Shown: positions 31,011 through 41,261 of the stretch, piece by piece
Position numbering within the stretch: the first letter of the stretch is position 1
Layout: the number at the start of each line of letters is the position of its first letter
Assembly (NCBI GenBank): GCA_024704765.1
Contig: JAKMXF010000166.1
Span: 248,001-312,000, forward strand
Length of the DNA: 64,000 nt
Reading direction: 5' to 3'
Source of the DNA: Oopsacas minuta
Lineage: Eukaryota; Porifera; Hexactinellida; Lyssacinosida; Leucopsacidae
Position numbers and translations under genes: made by a program
The notes under the pieces: generated by a model
Told to the model about the DNA's origin: nothing
Seen by the model: the letters and a program-made list of their open reading frames with translations, nothing else
Databases searched by the model: none

Positions 31011-32068
31011 TTTGTCAAATACTATCGAGTAAAATTAAATATTCCTAAACCTATCCTGTATTTATCTCTCTCGTCCTCCAATTTGTTGATAGTTAAGTTC
31101 GTAATGTATTTATCAAACTTACTGACAGTATCATCAGTTATGGATATTAATTCTAAGCAATGATGATTACCCAGTGATTAAGTTTCTCAGTAAATTAATT
31201 TGATACTATTAGAACATTATCTCAAATTTCCTTCGTGTACTAAGTCACAAGGTCTGTATTGTTAATAAACATTAGGAACCAACCTAATCATTATGCAATC
31301 ATACGCATTTCATCCTGAGAATGATTTTATTTCTTTCCTCGAAATTTCTAAGAAAATTATCACTTTAGCATCATTTAGAAAATATCTTACGAACCAATAT
31401 GTATATCAATATTTGTAGGCATTTCGCCATTATTTGTTTAAGATTATGCTCATGAAGGTTTACGAATTTGTAACTTTACTAAAATTCAGAAAGTCCTTTT
31501 AAACATTACGAAATGCTTCTAAGAGAAGGGAAAGGATTATCCCTGGAATCCCTATTGACCTGTTTCAAGTAGGGAATCATGTAATTATTCAACTCACAAT
31601 TTATTCGAATCTTTCGAGACCTTAAATGTAATAATTGAGTTAATTACCAATTTTGAATCCAGGTTGCAACCGAATAGTTCCATATTCAGTTGCCAACAGA
31701 ATATTTCAATTTATCAGTTCGGTAATGCAGCTATTCACGAATACTGATATTTGGTTCGAGCGATTTAAACCTTATTAAATTCAATTCAAAATTACTCCTT
31801 TGTTCTTCCTGGCTGGTTATACCCACTATTTGGTGGATTTCCAAAACCAACCGATAGATTTTGAAAAGTTTCCCTTGATTCACGTATAGATCAAATAATA
31901 GAATTATTCTCACTAGATTCTTATTGTAAGTAAAGTATGTGGTATTGATCACCTGGATTAAATTTGGTTGAATATGTGTATGAAGAATTGGATTTTGTTC
32001 ATGCATTACTTGATATATCTTTCCTAAATATCAATTCTATTTCTATCTTTTTGGCTAGCATTGAACAA
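31011..32068. other. Intergenic, nothing recognised
   Basis: Divergent promoter region between the peroxidase (minus) and AP-3 sigma (plus) genes. The minus-strand frame at 31731-32006 has no recognisable domain. Confidence 0.5.
32057..32058 (+). promoter_or_regulatory. Candidate splice acceptor upstream of AP-3 sigma
   Basis: TTTCTATCTTTTTGGCTAG, a pyrimidine tract ending in AG, lies 10 nt before the conserved start ATG at 32069. It supports the Met at 32069 as true start and the upstream in-frame codons as untranslated or intronic. Confidence 0.5.
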
Positions 32069-32674
32069 ATGATAAAAGCTATTCTTGTATTCAATAATTT
32101 CGGAAAACCTCGATTTCTAAAATTCTTTGAATATTTCACTTGTGCTGAACAGCAGCAAATTATCCGTGAGACATACCATCTGGTCTCTAAACGTGACGAT
32201 TCTCTCTGCAACTTTCTAGAAGGAGGTTCCCTCACAAGTGGAGGGGACTGGAAGATAGTGTATCGACATTATGCTACTCTCTATTTTGTATTTTGTGTCG
32301 ATTCTTCAGAAAGTGAGTTAGGAATTTTAGACCTAATCCAGGTGTTTGTTGAGACACTTGATAAATGCTTTGAAAATGTATGCGAACTGGATTTGATTTT
32401 TCATATGGAGCGAGTTCACCATGTAATTGACGAAATCGTAGTAGGAGGTCTAGTCCTCGAAACGAACCAAACAGGAATACTATCTCAATTGCATGTTCAG
32501 ACTAAAATCGAGAAATCGAATCAAACAGCAACCGGTCTCGTGAAGGGTCACATTAATTCCGCGCCTAACAGAGCATTTGTAGCAGCTCAGAGTCTGAAGA
32601 ACACAGATATAGCAGCTATATCCAAGAAGATATCTACCCCGAGTAACTTTAGTTTGAGGGGTATTAAGTTTTAG
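32069..32674 (+). CDS. AP3S1: AP-3 complex subunit sigma
   Basis: From the Met at 32069 the protein (201 residues) begins MIKAILVFNNFGKPRFLKFF, exactly the start of AP-3 sigma subunits; in-frame codons upstream (from 31964) have no counterpart in the family, so this start was chosen. The ORF continues with QQQIIRETYHLVSKRDDSLC and the near-invariant block RHYATLYFVFCVDSSESELG followed by ILDLIQVFVETLDKCFENVC. AP-3 sigma is the small subunit of the AP-3 adaptor, which sorts cargo from endosomes to lysosomes and related organelles and recognises dileucine signals together with delta. The C-terminal tail (about 150-201) is variable as usual. Single exon. Vertebrates have two paralogues; this is the single-type form. 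Confidence 0.96.
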   Translation: MIKAILVFNNFGKPRFLKFFEYFTCAEQQQIIRETYHLVSKRDDSLCNFLEGGSLTSGGDWKIVYRHYATLYFVFCVDSSESELGILDLIQVFVETLDKCFENVCELDLIFHMERVHHVIDEIVVGGLVLETNQTGILSQLHVQTKIEKSNQTATGLVKGHINSAPNRAFVAAQSLKNTDIAAISKKISTPSNFSLRGIKF

Positions 32675-33660
32675 CTAGAATGTTTTTATATGGAAAGTTT
32701 CGTGATTATTGAGTGCTCTTTTAACTGCCTTTTATCATTGACTTCTTATGAACAGTAATTTTGTAATATTTCTTGAATCAGTTGTGCTTTTTGTTTTCAC
32801 ATTTTGTTTTGCTCCAGAGCTTGCAATGCAAGAATTTTCGAATATTTAGGTATGAATTGAAGTGTCATGTAATATATAATGATGATTATTCCAACTCGGC
32901 AGAACACAGAACTTTCGGATAATTTAGGTTGTGTGTAACACAGACTATCATGTAATGTAAGAGGAACTGAACCAATGAGCATTTTCAGTTCGGTACTCAT
33001 ATTTCGGATAATCAATGTCGCATGCTCGTTCCATAAGCTGCATCTTGGGTTGTCAGATTCTATATTGCTTGAAGGGTATTCTCATTTCAATTTGGAACGA
33101 AGTTTCAAACCAAAGTTCCGCCTCTTATTTATTCATCACGTTGCCAATAATCATTTTATAGGATGCTCTGGGAAATTTTGCAATATAATTCTTCTAGCCT
33201 GTTATTTTGAATTTTCAGCAGAACTATTGAACCTACGAACACATCGGGAGTTGACCGTTGTCCATTGTTGCATGGTTGTCCACTTCTCAAAGTTCTGTTT
33301 TCGGAGCTCTACTCAAGAGCGTAGGTCCATAGAGAAAAGTAGACTGGCTGAATCTTAAAACTTGTTAATTGGTAGGGAAATCAGTAGCAAATGATTATAA
33401 ATCATCAAAACTACGAAATGTACATATTTTCCCTTCCTCCTGGCCCTGTAATTTATGCCCATGGTTCGACTCTACCAAATTCATTATATATTATGTAGAC
33501 TGTAGACACCAATTACTGTAATGTCTGGAGAAATCCACTATTTTCCCTCTCTTGTAATACTCACTGCAAACCATTATTTGCTAATATTTACCAGACATGC
33601 AATACAATTGACTAGACACAAAAATGTATTTCTAGACATCACTCACTCCAACCTCCCTAT
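32675..33660. other. Intergenic, nothing firm
   Basis: A 127-codon plus frame (32975-33358) and a 90-codon frame (33521-33793) occur. Neither resembles a known family and the second overlaps the MEK5 start in another frame. Both are taken as chance. Confidence 0.5.
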
Positions 33661-34998
33661 ATGTGTATGGAAAATCATATACAAATGCTGGAATCCCTCT
33701 CTGTCACTTTTCGATTCTTCCACCACTCAAATACAGAATCTACCTACACAGACCTGCCTCTATCACTCACCTTTACGTTTCAGCTTCTTGTAGACTCCTT
33801 CAACCAACTTCTTCCTCCATCATCTACTCCACACAGTGTATGTGGATTTATATACAGAGATTCTGATGGAGATGTAGTAACAGTACGTAGTCCTGATGAA
33901 ATGTCTCCTCTATTGCACTCAGTAGTTTGTTTCATGAAAGAGAACTCTTCTCATGCTTTCAACCTATATCCTAAATTCTCAGAACATCTCCCCGGCCTTG
34001 TTATACCCACTAAGAATTACGTACCTTCCATCAGTTCAGGACCAGAGCAGTGTCTGGGACCGAAGATAAGATCCCAAATCGATACAAAGAGAAATGCTTT
34101 TGATTTCCAAGCCTCAATGTTGAATAAATATGAAATCAAAATAGAACAATTACACTTCCTAGAGCACTTGAGTTCTGGTAATGGTAGAAACGTGTATAAA
34201 GCTAGTTATCTACCAAACAGAATGATTGTAGCTGTGAAACAAATCCCTCTTGACGTATGTACAGAAGAACAAAATGCTATTCTCTCAGAACTAAATGTCC
34301 TATGGTTATGTGACTCTCCATACATGATAAAATTCCACGGGGCTATACACATGAATAGTTCTCTCATGTTTATAACCGAATATATGGATGGTAAGTCTCT
34401 ACAAGCTTCTACCAGAGTACAAGAGTATATTCTCGGGAAGATTGCTTTCTGTGTGATAGAAGGGATAAAGTATTTATGGACTCTTAAAATACTACACAGA
34501 GATGTAAAGCCATCTAATATACTGGTGAATACAAGAGGAGAAATTAAATTCTGTGATTTTGGTGTCAGCACACAGTTGGTAAAGTCAATGGCCCGCACTT
34601 TTATAGGTACGAATGCTTATATGGCGCCTGAACGTATAAGAGGGGAGGAGTACTCTATACAATCTGAAATCTGGTCTATTGGTATCACAGTAATGGAGTT
34701 AGCTATAGGACGGTTTCCTTACGAATTTGAAACCCGTGCTTCCCCCATGTCTCCATTAGGTCCCTTAGAATTAATACAGAGCATTCTTAATGAACCACCA
34801 CCTCGCTTACCCACTAACGAACACTCTAATGAAGTTCGTGAATTTGTTGGCTTAAGTATGGAGAAAGAACCAAGCCATCGACCTAACCTAGAAGAACTTT
34901 CAAATCTTGGATTTGTTTTGAATTATAAAGACGTTTCTAACGTAGAGATTGCTACTTGGGTGAGATCAAGAGAAAAGAGATCTGTAATTGAATTCTAG
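33661..34998 (+). CDS. MAP2K5: MAP kinase kinase 5 (PB1 + kinase)
   Basis: A 445-residue single-exon protein. Residues about 12-105 are a PB1 domain: a first strand LSVTFRF, helix FQLLVDSFNQLLP and the acidic OPCA motif YRDSDGDVVTVRSPDEM. The kinase domain (about 155-425) has a glycine loop SSGNGRNVYKA, Lys193 in AVKQI, catalytic HRDVKPSN (Asp281), DFG at 299-301, and an activation loop with Ser309 and Thr313 in the MEK5 pattern (STQLVKSMARTFIGTNAYMA). The order PB1-kinase and the C-terminal WVRSREKRS-like end identify MEK5. MEK5 is activated by MEKK2/3 through PB1 pairing and phosphorylates ERK5. The start is the first ATG that precedes the first PB1 strand; the Met at codon 3 is equally possible. 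Confidence 0.94.
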   Translation: MCMENHIQMLESLSVTFRFFHHSNTESTYTDLPLSLTFTFQLLVDSFNQLLPPSSTPHSVCGFIYRDSDGDVVTVRSPDEMSPLLHSVVCFMKENSSHAFNLYPKFSEHLPGLVIPTKNYVPSISSGPEQCLGPKIRSQIDTKRNAFDFQASMLNKYEIKIEQLHFLEHLSSGNGRNVYKASYLPNRMIVAVKQIPLDVCTEEQNAILSELNVLWLCDSPYMIKFHGAIHMNSSLMFITEYMDGKSLQASTRVQEYILGKIAFCVIEGIKYLWTLKILHRDVKPSNILVNTRGEIKFCDFGVSTQLVKSMARTFIGTNAYMAPERIRGEEYSIQSEIWSIGITVMELAIGRFPYEFETRASPMSPLGPLELIQSILNEPPPRLPTNEHSNEVREFVGLSMEKEPSHRPNLEELSNLGFVLNYKDVSNVEIATWVRSREKRSVIEF

Positions 34999-35431
34999 GT
35001 GTTTTCTTTAAATAATAATATTATAGTGTATATAATTGATAAGTTGTTTTATTTCCTCTACGATAAATAGAAATATTTATTTAAATAGAAAGATACACTC
35101 CTATCTTCTAATATATTCCCTTTTGCATATGAACGGTTAACTTATACTTACTTTTCAAGATTTTTTAAAAGAGGACCGTTTACTCTACACTGGGATATAA
35201 ACCTGCTATTTACTACGTTTAAAACAGTAATTACGACATTGTATTTTCTGAAATTCATTCCATCACTTCATAAGGCTCGATATTCAAAGCTGAGCGAGTA
35301 TTTACAATCAAGGTTGTAAAGTTGATGTATTCGCTTATTATTCAAGATTGTATGTACTCATATAATCATCTGTGTACTTTACTACTTTAAAACCTGACAA
35401 TCTCTTCTGGTTTTAGATAATTATTACTGAG
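34999..35431. other. Intergenic, nothing recognised
   Basis: Short AT-rich spacer between MEK5 and VDAC. CTTCTGGTTTTAG at 35404-35416 is a candidate 5'-UTR splice acceptor for VDAC. Confidence 0.5.
35415..35416 (+). promoter_or_regulatory. Candidate splice acceptor upstream of VDAC
   Basis: ATCTCTTCTGGTTTTAG ends 15 nt before the ATG at 35432; the pyrimidine-rich tract plus AG fits an intron 3' end. Confidence 0.45.
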
Positions 35432-36316
35432 ATGTCTTTCGCTCCCTCCTACTCAGACTTGGGCAAAGATGCTAGTGACCTTTTCAACAAAGGTTACGAC
35501 TATGATGCAATAAAGATAGAAATCAAGCCGAAATCTCCTGGTACAAGTTCTGACGTAAAATGCTCTCTGACGTCTAAGACCCTAGGAGGCATACTATCTC
35601 CTGCTACTTCTCCTCCACTCACTACTGGCCTTATCGAGATAAAGAATAAGTGTAAATACTTTGGTGTAAATACTACAACCACTATTCGTCAGAATTCTCA
35701 GATTACAACAGAGATTACTAAAGAGCTTCTAGCTAATAAAGGTAAACTAACTGGTGAAGCTAAACTCAATCCGTCTTCTGGAGCTCTTGCACTCAAATCT
35801 AAAGGCTCTTACAAGAATGAGCATGTAAATGGTAGTATTCAGCTAGAAACGGAACAGTTTAAACCTCCAACTATGCTCGGTAACATAGTTCTTAGCTATA
35901 AAGGTTTTCTGTTAGGCTCTCAGCTCCTTCATACTTATTCTAACCATCAAGTTCCTTACCCTGATGTAAGTGTGGGTTATCAGAGTAAGAATAAGTCTTA
36001 TGGCTTAAATGCTCTGTGGAGTAGTAATAAGTGTATGATGATATCTACACATCAGAGAATTGATAGGAACCTTGAAATTGCTTTCCAAGGCATATTCGAA
36101 AGAAACAATGCGCTACATCCTAGATTCAATGTAGCAGCTAGATACGCTATTTCTGATGCAATTTACAAAGTGAAAGTGAACAGTCAGAAACTTGTCGGCC
36201 TGTCATACTCCAGGCTATTGCAGCCTGGCATAAAATTCACTCTGAGCTCTATCATAGATTTCAATAACTTTGCTGGTGGAAATCACAGACTCGGAGTTGC
36301 GTTTGACTTCGAATAG
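35432..36316 (+). CDS. VDAC: Voltage-dependent anion channel (mitochondrial porin)
   Basis: A 294-residue single-exon ORF, near the family's usual 280-285. It begins MSFAPSYSDLGKDASDLFNK, the N-terminal helix of VDAC (APPYADLGKAARDVFTKGY-type), then GYDYDAIKIEIK as the first strand. The remainder is alternating amphipathic beta strands, ending GGNHRLGVAFDFE, the last strands of the 19-strand barrel. VDAC is the outer mitochondrial membrane channel for ADP, ATP and other metabolites and a hexokinase docking site. One VDAC gene is seen here; which vertebrate isoform it equals cannot be decided. Confidence 0.95.
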   Translation: MSFAPSYSDLGKDASDLFNKGYDYDAIKIEIKPKSPGTSSDVKCSLTSKTLGGILSPATSPPLTTGLIEIKNKCKYFGVNTTTTIRQNSQITTEITKELLANKGKLTGEAKLNPSSGALALKSKGSYKNEHVNGSIQLETEQFKPPTMLGNIVLSYKGFLLGSQLLHTYSNHQVPYPDVSVGYQSKNKSYGLNALWSSNKCMMISTHQRIDRNLEIAFQGIFERNNALHPRFNVAARYAISDAIYKVKVNSQKLVGLSYSRLLQPGIKFTLSSIIDFNNFAGGNHRLGVAFDFE

Positions 36317-36725
36317 TCTTGATACCTATCAAATACTAGGACATCATAATGTATAGGTTACTTATCGTATTATTTAGTTATTCACATTTAGCGGGATGTG
36401 TTATGTACTATAATTACTGTAGAGTTATTTTTGTAAAATAACAAATAATATTATCATAGAAATTATTATACATACATATCAACTCCCCGTTTTATCGAGC
36501 ACGATAAATCAAAATACCCGCTTATATCGATATCTAAAATTTTATAAATTTCGTCCTAAACCGTCAAACTACAGTAATATATTTCATCGGTGGTTATATC
36601 GAACTTCTATCTAAGTAATTACGGCGGTTGAGCTTCGATACAGCTGGAGTTTACTGTATTTTGGCCATTCTTTTTCGTATTTTTGCTTATCTTGATTTGT
36701 TTCTCATTAGTAATGTGTGTATTTA
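36317..36725. other. Intergenic, nothing firm
   Basis: AT-rich. CAAACTACAGTAA near 36569 and GGAGTTTACTGTA near 36646 are weak inverted matches, not enough to call an element. TTTGTTTCTCATTAG at 36696-36710 could be a 5'-UTR splice acceptor for the next gene. Confidence 0.4.
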
Positions 36726-38228
36726 ATGAGTGAGCCTAATGATTCAAGTAACAGCAGCTCCTCTCCTTGCTGTAGACCTAGCAGGAACAGAGACTCTGTA
36801 TTTAGTATATTCTCTAATCTCTCTATATCGAAAGGACGACCTAAAAATAATACCAGGGATACAGACACGCCTCCTAGCCCTGAGAACCTGGAGGAGAGTG
36901 GTGCTAGACTCCACTCCAGGATACAGGAGCGAGTTGAAGGTACGAAGGAGCAGTTATCTGTATGTGAAGAAGAGAAAATGAGATGTGTTAGTGATACAAC
37001 TGCTAAATTTGATAACCTTATCAGTATTTTAACAAATCGTAAAGCTCAATGTTTAGATTTAATTAACAACAGATATGAACATATTGAGAACAACTTGAAA
37101 GATGAAATTATTCGTTTAGAAAAGCAACGGGCTCGGCTGGACAAAACAATGAAAGAAGTACAGAATCCAGCTCCGATACATTTAGACGTGAAACAATGGT
37201 CAGCATATTCTACCGAGCTACAGCGCCTGCAGACAGCTTTCAGTGATTCTATGCAATCGTACTCTACTGCCATAAAATGTATTGAAGATATGCTACGAGA
37301 GAAAACAGTCCGTTGGAGAGTAAGGGTGAGATTTGAGGAAGACATGACAGAGAAACTATGTCGATATGGGAAAGTTAAAGAGGTTAATAACAGAGAGTAC
37401 AAGCCTCAGTCTCGTATGATTAGTGGTAAGAGCGAGCATGTTAACCTACAGCCTAAATACCGCGTAGTGTGTGATACACTACGTGGCTTGGAAATAGGAG
37501 ATGTGTGCTATTTCAACAAACTCCTGTATATTATAAATGTTAGTTCAAAATCATACTGTATATTCTCAATTGAAGGAGATTTCCTGGAGGAAGTATTCTA
37601 TAGAGAGCATGTACCTGTTGACAAGTGTAAAGAGGGAATTGCAGTTAGCAAACAGTACGTGTATATAGTTAGTTGGATAATACACTCAATATTAGCTTAT
37701 AGTCACCATGGACATTTGACAAGATGTGTATCTTCTCTCAGCAAGATTGGAAATTTTAATTCACCATTTCATCCTTGTATTGATTCTTTATCTAACTTGA
37801 TGGTAGCTGACAGACTTAATCATAGAGTTTTACGGTTGTCTGCTCCGCTAACAGAATCTTGTATTGTATTACGTGATGACACGATAGATAGAATGTTCGC
37901 TATGCGGGTTGATGAGAATGACGTCATAATCATAGCACACCAAAAGGTACTAAAATTCTACAATCAACAAGGTGAACAGCTGGCGCTACACGACATGACA
38001 CACCTCTTCCCGAAAATGTTCCACTTCAAGCCTAACGTAATGTGCCCACTCCCTTTTGGATTTATGTTAGTAGGGGACTTCGAATGGATGTTTTTGTACC
38101 ATCAGGATGAAGAAAGGATTTTCTATCTGAGGACTAAGCATCAGTTCTTATCTTATACTATTGCTGGTATGCTGTGTGCAGCTACTGACAATGCGCTCAA
38201 TTTCTTTGATTTAGGTGGTTTCATGTGA
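36726..38228 (+). CDS. Coiled-coil / NHL-like beta-propeller protein, no RING
   Basis: From the ATG at 36726 the protein is 500 residues. A Ser-rich N-terminus (about 1-55) is followed by a long helical region (about 58-205: RIQERVEGTKEQLSVCEEEK ... IENNLKDEIIRLEKQRARLD) that looks like a TRIM-type coiled coil. The C-terminal half (about 235-500) has repeating beta-rich units such as YRVVCDTLRGLEIGDVCYFN, IAVSKQYVYIVS, CIDSLSNLMVADRLNHRVLR and NDVIIIAHQKVLKFYN, in the style of NHL propeller blades. RING and B-box zinc fingers are absent. It resembles TRIM2/3/71-like proteins stripped of ligase domains, a class common in invertebrates. Partner and function are unknown. Single exon. Confidence 0.7.
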   Translation: MSEPNDSSNSSSSPCCRPSRNRDSVFSIFSNLSISKGRPKNNTRDTDTPPSPENLEESGARLHSRIQERVEGTKEQLSVCEEEKMRCVSDTTAKFDNLISILTNRKAQCLDLINNRYEHIENNLKDEIIRLEKQRARLDKTMKEVQNPAPIHLDVKQWSAYSTELQRLQTAFSDSMQSYSTAIKCIEDMLREKTVRWRVRVRFEEDMTEKLCRYGKVKEVNNREYKPQSRMISGKSEHVNLQPKYRVVCDTLRGLEIGDVCYFNKLLYIINVSSKSYCIFSIEGDFLEEVFYREHVPVDKCKEGIAVSKQYVYIVSWIIHSILAYSHHGHLTRCVSSLSKIGNFNSPFHPCIDSLSNLMVADRLNHRVLRLSAPLTESCIVLRDDTIDRMFAMRVDENDVIIIAHQKVLKFYNQQGEQLALHDMTHLFPKMFHFKPNVMCPLPFGFMLVGDFEWMFLYHQDEERIFYLRTKHQFLSYTIAGMLCAATDNALNFFDLGGFM

Positions 38229-38438
38229 TTTCTGACGTCGTCACTTCCTTCTAGTCCTATGTTCACTTAATTTATATTTTATATATTTTTATTACATTTC
38301 GTCAATTTCTAATTTTATAGACTACTATTTATTTCTTCAAATTCATTTGATAATACAATATTTCTACTTTAATCGGCCATATACAAACGTTACGTATATT
38401 AGCGAAATTGTTTTTTATATTATTACCACTTTGAAGTT

Positions 38439-39989
38439 ATGGAGGATTTTGCTGCGAAGAGCTCTGTTAAAAGAAGAATAAATAATTCTGTAGAAACAAA
38501 AGTTAACAAAAAACTGAAAAGACCGATAGACGATTTTCTAAATAATTTAAATACAAAAATTCAACAACATTCTTCTGAAAATAATGATTCTACTTTTCCT
38601 GAAATATTAAACCAATTTGATCATCCTGAAACTTCAGAAACAGCTGATGCACATAACAAACAAAATACCTCCATAATGCAAGATACAATATATATATCTC
38701 CTACAATGGCAAATGAGATAGAAACATCAACACTTAACCTCCCTCAATTCCTCATCAATGCTCTGAATAAAAACTCAATTTATCATCTATTCCCTATACA
38801 ATCTGTCATCCTTCCTACTCTCATACTAGCTCCTCCTCCTCTTCCTCTATTTTACGACTCCTCCTCTATCCTACCATCAGATATTTGCGTATCAGCACCA
38901 ACTGGCAGTGGTAAAACTCTCTGTTACCTCCTTCCTATACTTGCCAGACTCCATCATAGAGTTGTACCTAGACTGAGAGCTCTGATAGTACTACCAACCA
39001 AGGATCTAGCTAATCAAGTACATGCTGTATTCGCTAACTATACTAAGAAAACTGATTTGAAGATTCAATTATTCAACAGAGATAATTCATTTGATATGAA
39101 GCACTCTCCTGACGTAATAGTATGTACTCCAGGTAAACTCGTAGACTCACTCAAATCAGAATTTGGAATCAGATTAAACCATTTGGAATTTCTTGTTGTA
39201 GATGAGGCAGATAGACTATTAGATCAATCTTATCATGAATGGATTCCTTTTATTATATCTCATTTACCGTCCAAGCTAAATGATGACGTAATTCGAGTTC
39301 ATTGTAGGAAATTCTTATTTTCAGCTACTTTAACAAGAAATCCAGAAAGTTTATCTCAACTAGAACTCTATAGACCAATTCTTTACACAATTGAAGATAT
39401 ATCTTCTTCGTACAAATACACATTACCCTCTCTCCTAACACAATTCGTATACACATGTCCTTCCACACAGGACAAATTACTATTATTGTATTACATCCTG
39501 CAACAAGACTCTGTGAATGCTACTCTATGCTTTACAAATTCTAAAGAGAATACAAATAGACTTTACTTGTTTCTTGTAAAACTGGGATTTAATGTTAATG
39601 AATTTTCTTCACAGTTAAATGACAAGCAACGCAAAAATATCTTCGCTAAATTCTCAAAGAAAGAGATAGACATTCTAATATGTACTGATACTATGGCTCG
39701 TGGTATTGACATACATGATGTTAAGAATGTAATTAATTATGACTGTCCTCCTTTTCTAAGGAATTATATTCACAGAGTTGGACGGACTGCCAGAGCTAAT
39801 CAGGAAGGAAAGGCATTCACTATCTTGGAACAATGTGAAGTTTATCATTTTAAGAAAATGATGAAGGAAACTAATTCTAATTATCAAATCAAGAGATTTA
39901 ATTCTTTTCAACTTTTACCATATAAGGAGATTTGTTCGAATGCATTGACACAGATCCGTGATCAACTGGACAAGAGTGAATCCCCTTAG
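38439..39989 (+). CDS. DDX51: DEAD-box RNA helicase DDX51 (Dbp6)
   Basis: A 516-residue single-exon ORF with a charged N-terminal extension (about 1-90). Helicase motifs: Q-like segment IYHLFPIQSVILPTL, motif I APTGSGKT (153-160), motif Ia LPTKDLANQV, TPGKL, DEAD at 255-258, SAT at 295-297, ARGIDI, and HRVGRTAR (445-452). The ICVSAPTGSGKTLCYLLPIL and RALIVLPTKDLANQVHAVF blocks, with a large insert between Q-motif and motif I (LAPPPLPLFYDSSSILPSD), match DDX51/Dbp6, a nucleolar helicase needed for 60S ribosomal subunit assembly and 3' processing of 28S rRNA. It is shorter than vertebrate DDX51 mainly in the N-terminal extension. Confidence 0.93.
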   Translation: MEDFAAKSSVKRRINNSVETKVNKKLKRPIDDFLNNLNTKIQQHSSENNDSTFPEILNQFDHPETSETADAHNKQNTSIMQDTIYISPTMANEIETSTLNLPQFLINALNKNSIYHLFPIQSVILPTLILAPPPLPLFYDSSSILPSDICVSAPTGSGKTLCYLLPILARLHHRVVPRLRALIVLPTKDLANQVHAVFANYTKKTDLKIQLFNRDNSFDMKHSPDVIVCTPGKLVDSLKSEFGIRLNHLEFLVVDEADRLLDQSYHEWIPFIISHLPSKLNDDVIRVHCRKFLFSATLTRNPESLSQLELYRPILYTIEDISSSYKYTLPSLLTQFVYTCPSTQDKLLLLYYILQQDSVNATLCFTNSKENTNRLYLFLVKLGFNVNEFSSQLNDKQRKNIFAKFSKKEIDILICTDTMARGIDIHDVKNVINYDCPPFLRNYIHRVGRTARANQEGKAFTILEQCEVYHFKKMMKETNSNYQIKRFNSFQLLPYKEICSNALTQIRDQLDKSESP

Positions 39990-40702
39990 CTATTTAATTC
40001 TTTATCTCGAGTTTATGGAAAGAATAATATCTTTAGAATATAATTCTCGATTAAATAGCCATTTGGGTAGCTTACCCCCTACCCCCTACCCCCAAAAAAT
40101 ATGATTATGCTTCTCGGAACTTGATTTGGAGAGAAATTCTCGAATCTCACTTTTGGAAAATTCTTTAATAAACAAATGGTTACAGTTTAAATCGTTATTT
40201 ATTACCATTCTTTTCAGGTAAGAATAGTCACATATACCAATATTCAGGAAAAACAATGAAAAATATAAGTCAGGATTTTTTAACCATACATTTAGTGGAT
40301 TCAGTATAAGTTTAACATCTGCTGTTCCTGTTATAAGAACGCCAGATATTAAACTGATATTTTGATTAATCAGTTCTTATACTCTTGTTTACTTAATCCC
40401 GGTTACCAGTACAAATTAGCTCTTATAACAGGATATTGATGTTATTATCACTAGCTTACAAGTATTATTCGATTTTATACGGATAATATAATTAATACAG
40501 GGGCTTAGACAGGGGGGAACACCTCTAAATATACCTAACAGAAGGTTTTTTGTTGTCCTAATACATGCTGATTGGAAATCGCCAAATAACTACTCTGTGT
40601 TATCCCCAATAACACTAGTGCATTAGGCATCTACTTAATTCAGTTTATAAAAAGTCAGAATAATAAGCAAACAGTATATACAAACATGAATATATTAATA
40701 TA
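39990..40702. other. Intergenic, one weak inverted repeat
   Basis: A C-rich tract ACCCCCTACCCCCTACCCCC lies at 40074-40094. TCCTGTTATAAGA at 40326-40338 is inverted at 40421-40433 (TCTTATAACAGGA), enclosing 82 bp. No ORF. Confidence 0.5.
40326..40433. repeat. Perfect 13-bp inverted repeat, possible tiny MITE
   Basis: TCCTGTTATAAGA ... TCTTATAACAGGA enclose 82 bp of AT-rich DNA. It may be a small non-autonomous element or a chance hairpin; no target-site duplication is obvious. Confidence 0.35.
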
Positions 40703-41144
40703 TTAATTATCAGCATTAGTTGTTCCTTCATCCAGTGTGAGTTCTAATACATCAGGGGGATTAGATCTAGTGGTTGTACGGTCTGAAGCTCGTGACCTTT
40801 CGCTTCCTCTACTCCTCTTACTCTTCTTGAAAATCAGTGAGTATCTTGGTAGACTAGCTCTACTTCTCTCAGAAAAATTACCTCTTGGGTATTCTTGATG
40901 AGTATCGTAACCAGGTGGGAGGGTCTCTGATAATCGAGGAGGCGTTTCCCGTCCAGCTTCTGGGTTAGTTCTTACTTGTGGTCGTGGTTCTACGGGTACC
41001 GGTACAGGAGTACAGCAGTAGTACACAACACATATTACAACCAAAGATATGATTGCTCCTACTAGAACTACTGCTATTACCACTACCACTACTATAATGG
41101 CAAAGAAGAGAGCTGGATCACTGTTTACGTTGTCGTCTTGTCCT
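40703..41144 (-). CDS. Single-pass membrane protein, 3' exon with PPxY tail
   Basis: On the minus strand an exon beginning after the acceptor ATCCTTAG reads DDNVNSDPALFFAIIVVVVV..., giving a roughly 30-residue hydrophobic helix (AVVLVGAIISLVVICVVYYC) ending in a CC pair, then a basic, Ser/Arg-rich cytosolic tail of about 100 residues. The tail has a WW-domain ligand (LPPGYDTHQEY), SRASLPRYSLIFKKSKRSRG and an acidic end. The exon starts in phase 1, so upstream exons must supply the ectodomain. A likely first exon with a signal peptide lies at 41933-42014. The extracellular part between them could not be reconstructed. No family is recognised. Confidence 0.5.
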
Positions 41145-41261
41145 AAGGATTGTAATTGAAGGATAGGATTAGTTCAATAAGATATTTAGTGTTTAACTTC
41201 TAGAATTTGCTGGAATAGTTATTGCCCTGATTCTATAAATTATGAGATTCTATAACACAAT

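Noticed and set aside
31964-32068. N-terminal extension of AP-3 sigma in the same frame
   Set aside because: The family starts at MIKAILVFNN, and an acceptor-like TTTTTGGCTAG lies in the extension, so these codons are probably not translated.
32975-33358. 127-codon plus-strand ORF between AP3S and MEK5
   Set aside because: Cys/Phe/His-rich with no family resemblance; composition fits random AT-rich DNA.
36569-36660. Possible MITE with CTACAGTAA / TTTACTGTA ends
   Set aside because: The inverted match is short and imperfect and no wider similarity supports it.
40074-40094. C-rich tract as a G-quadruplex on the minus strand
   Set aside because: Only three G5 runs separated by TA are present; the fourth nearby run is on the opposite strand, so a regular intramolecular quadruplex is not well supported.
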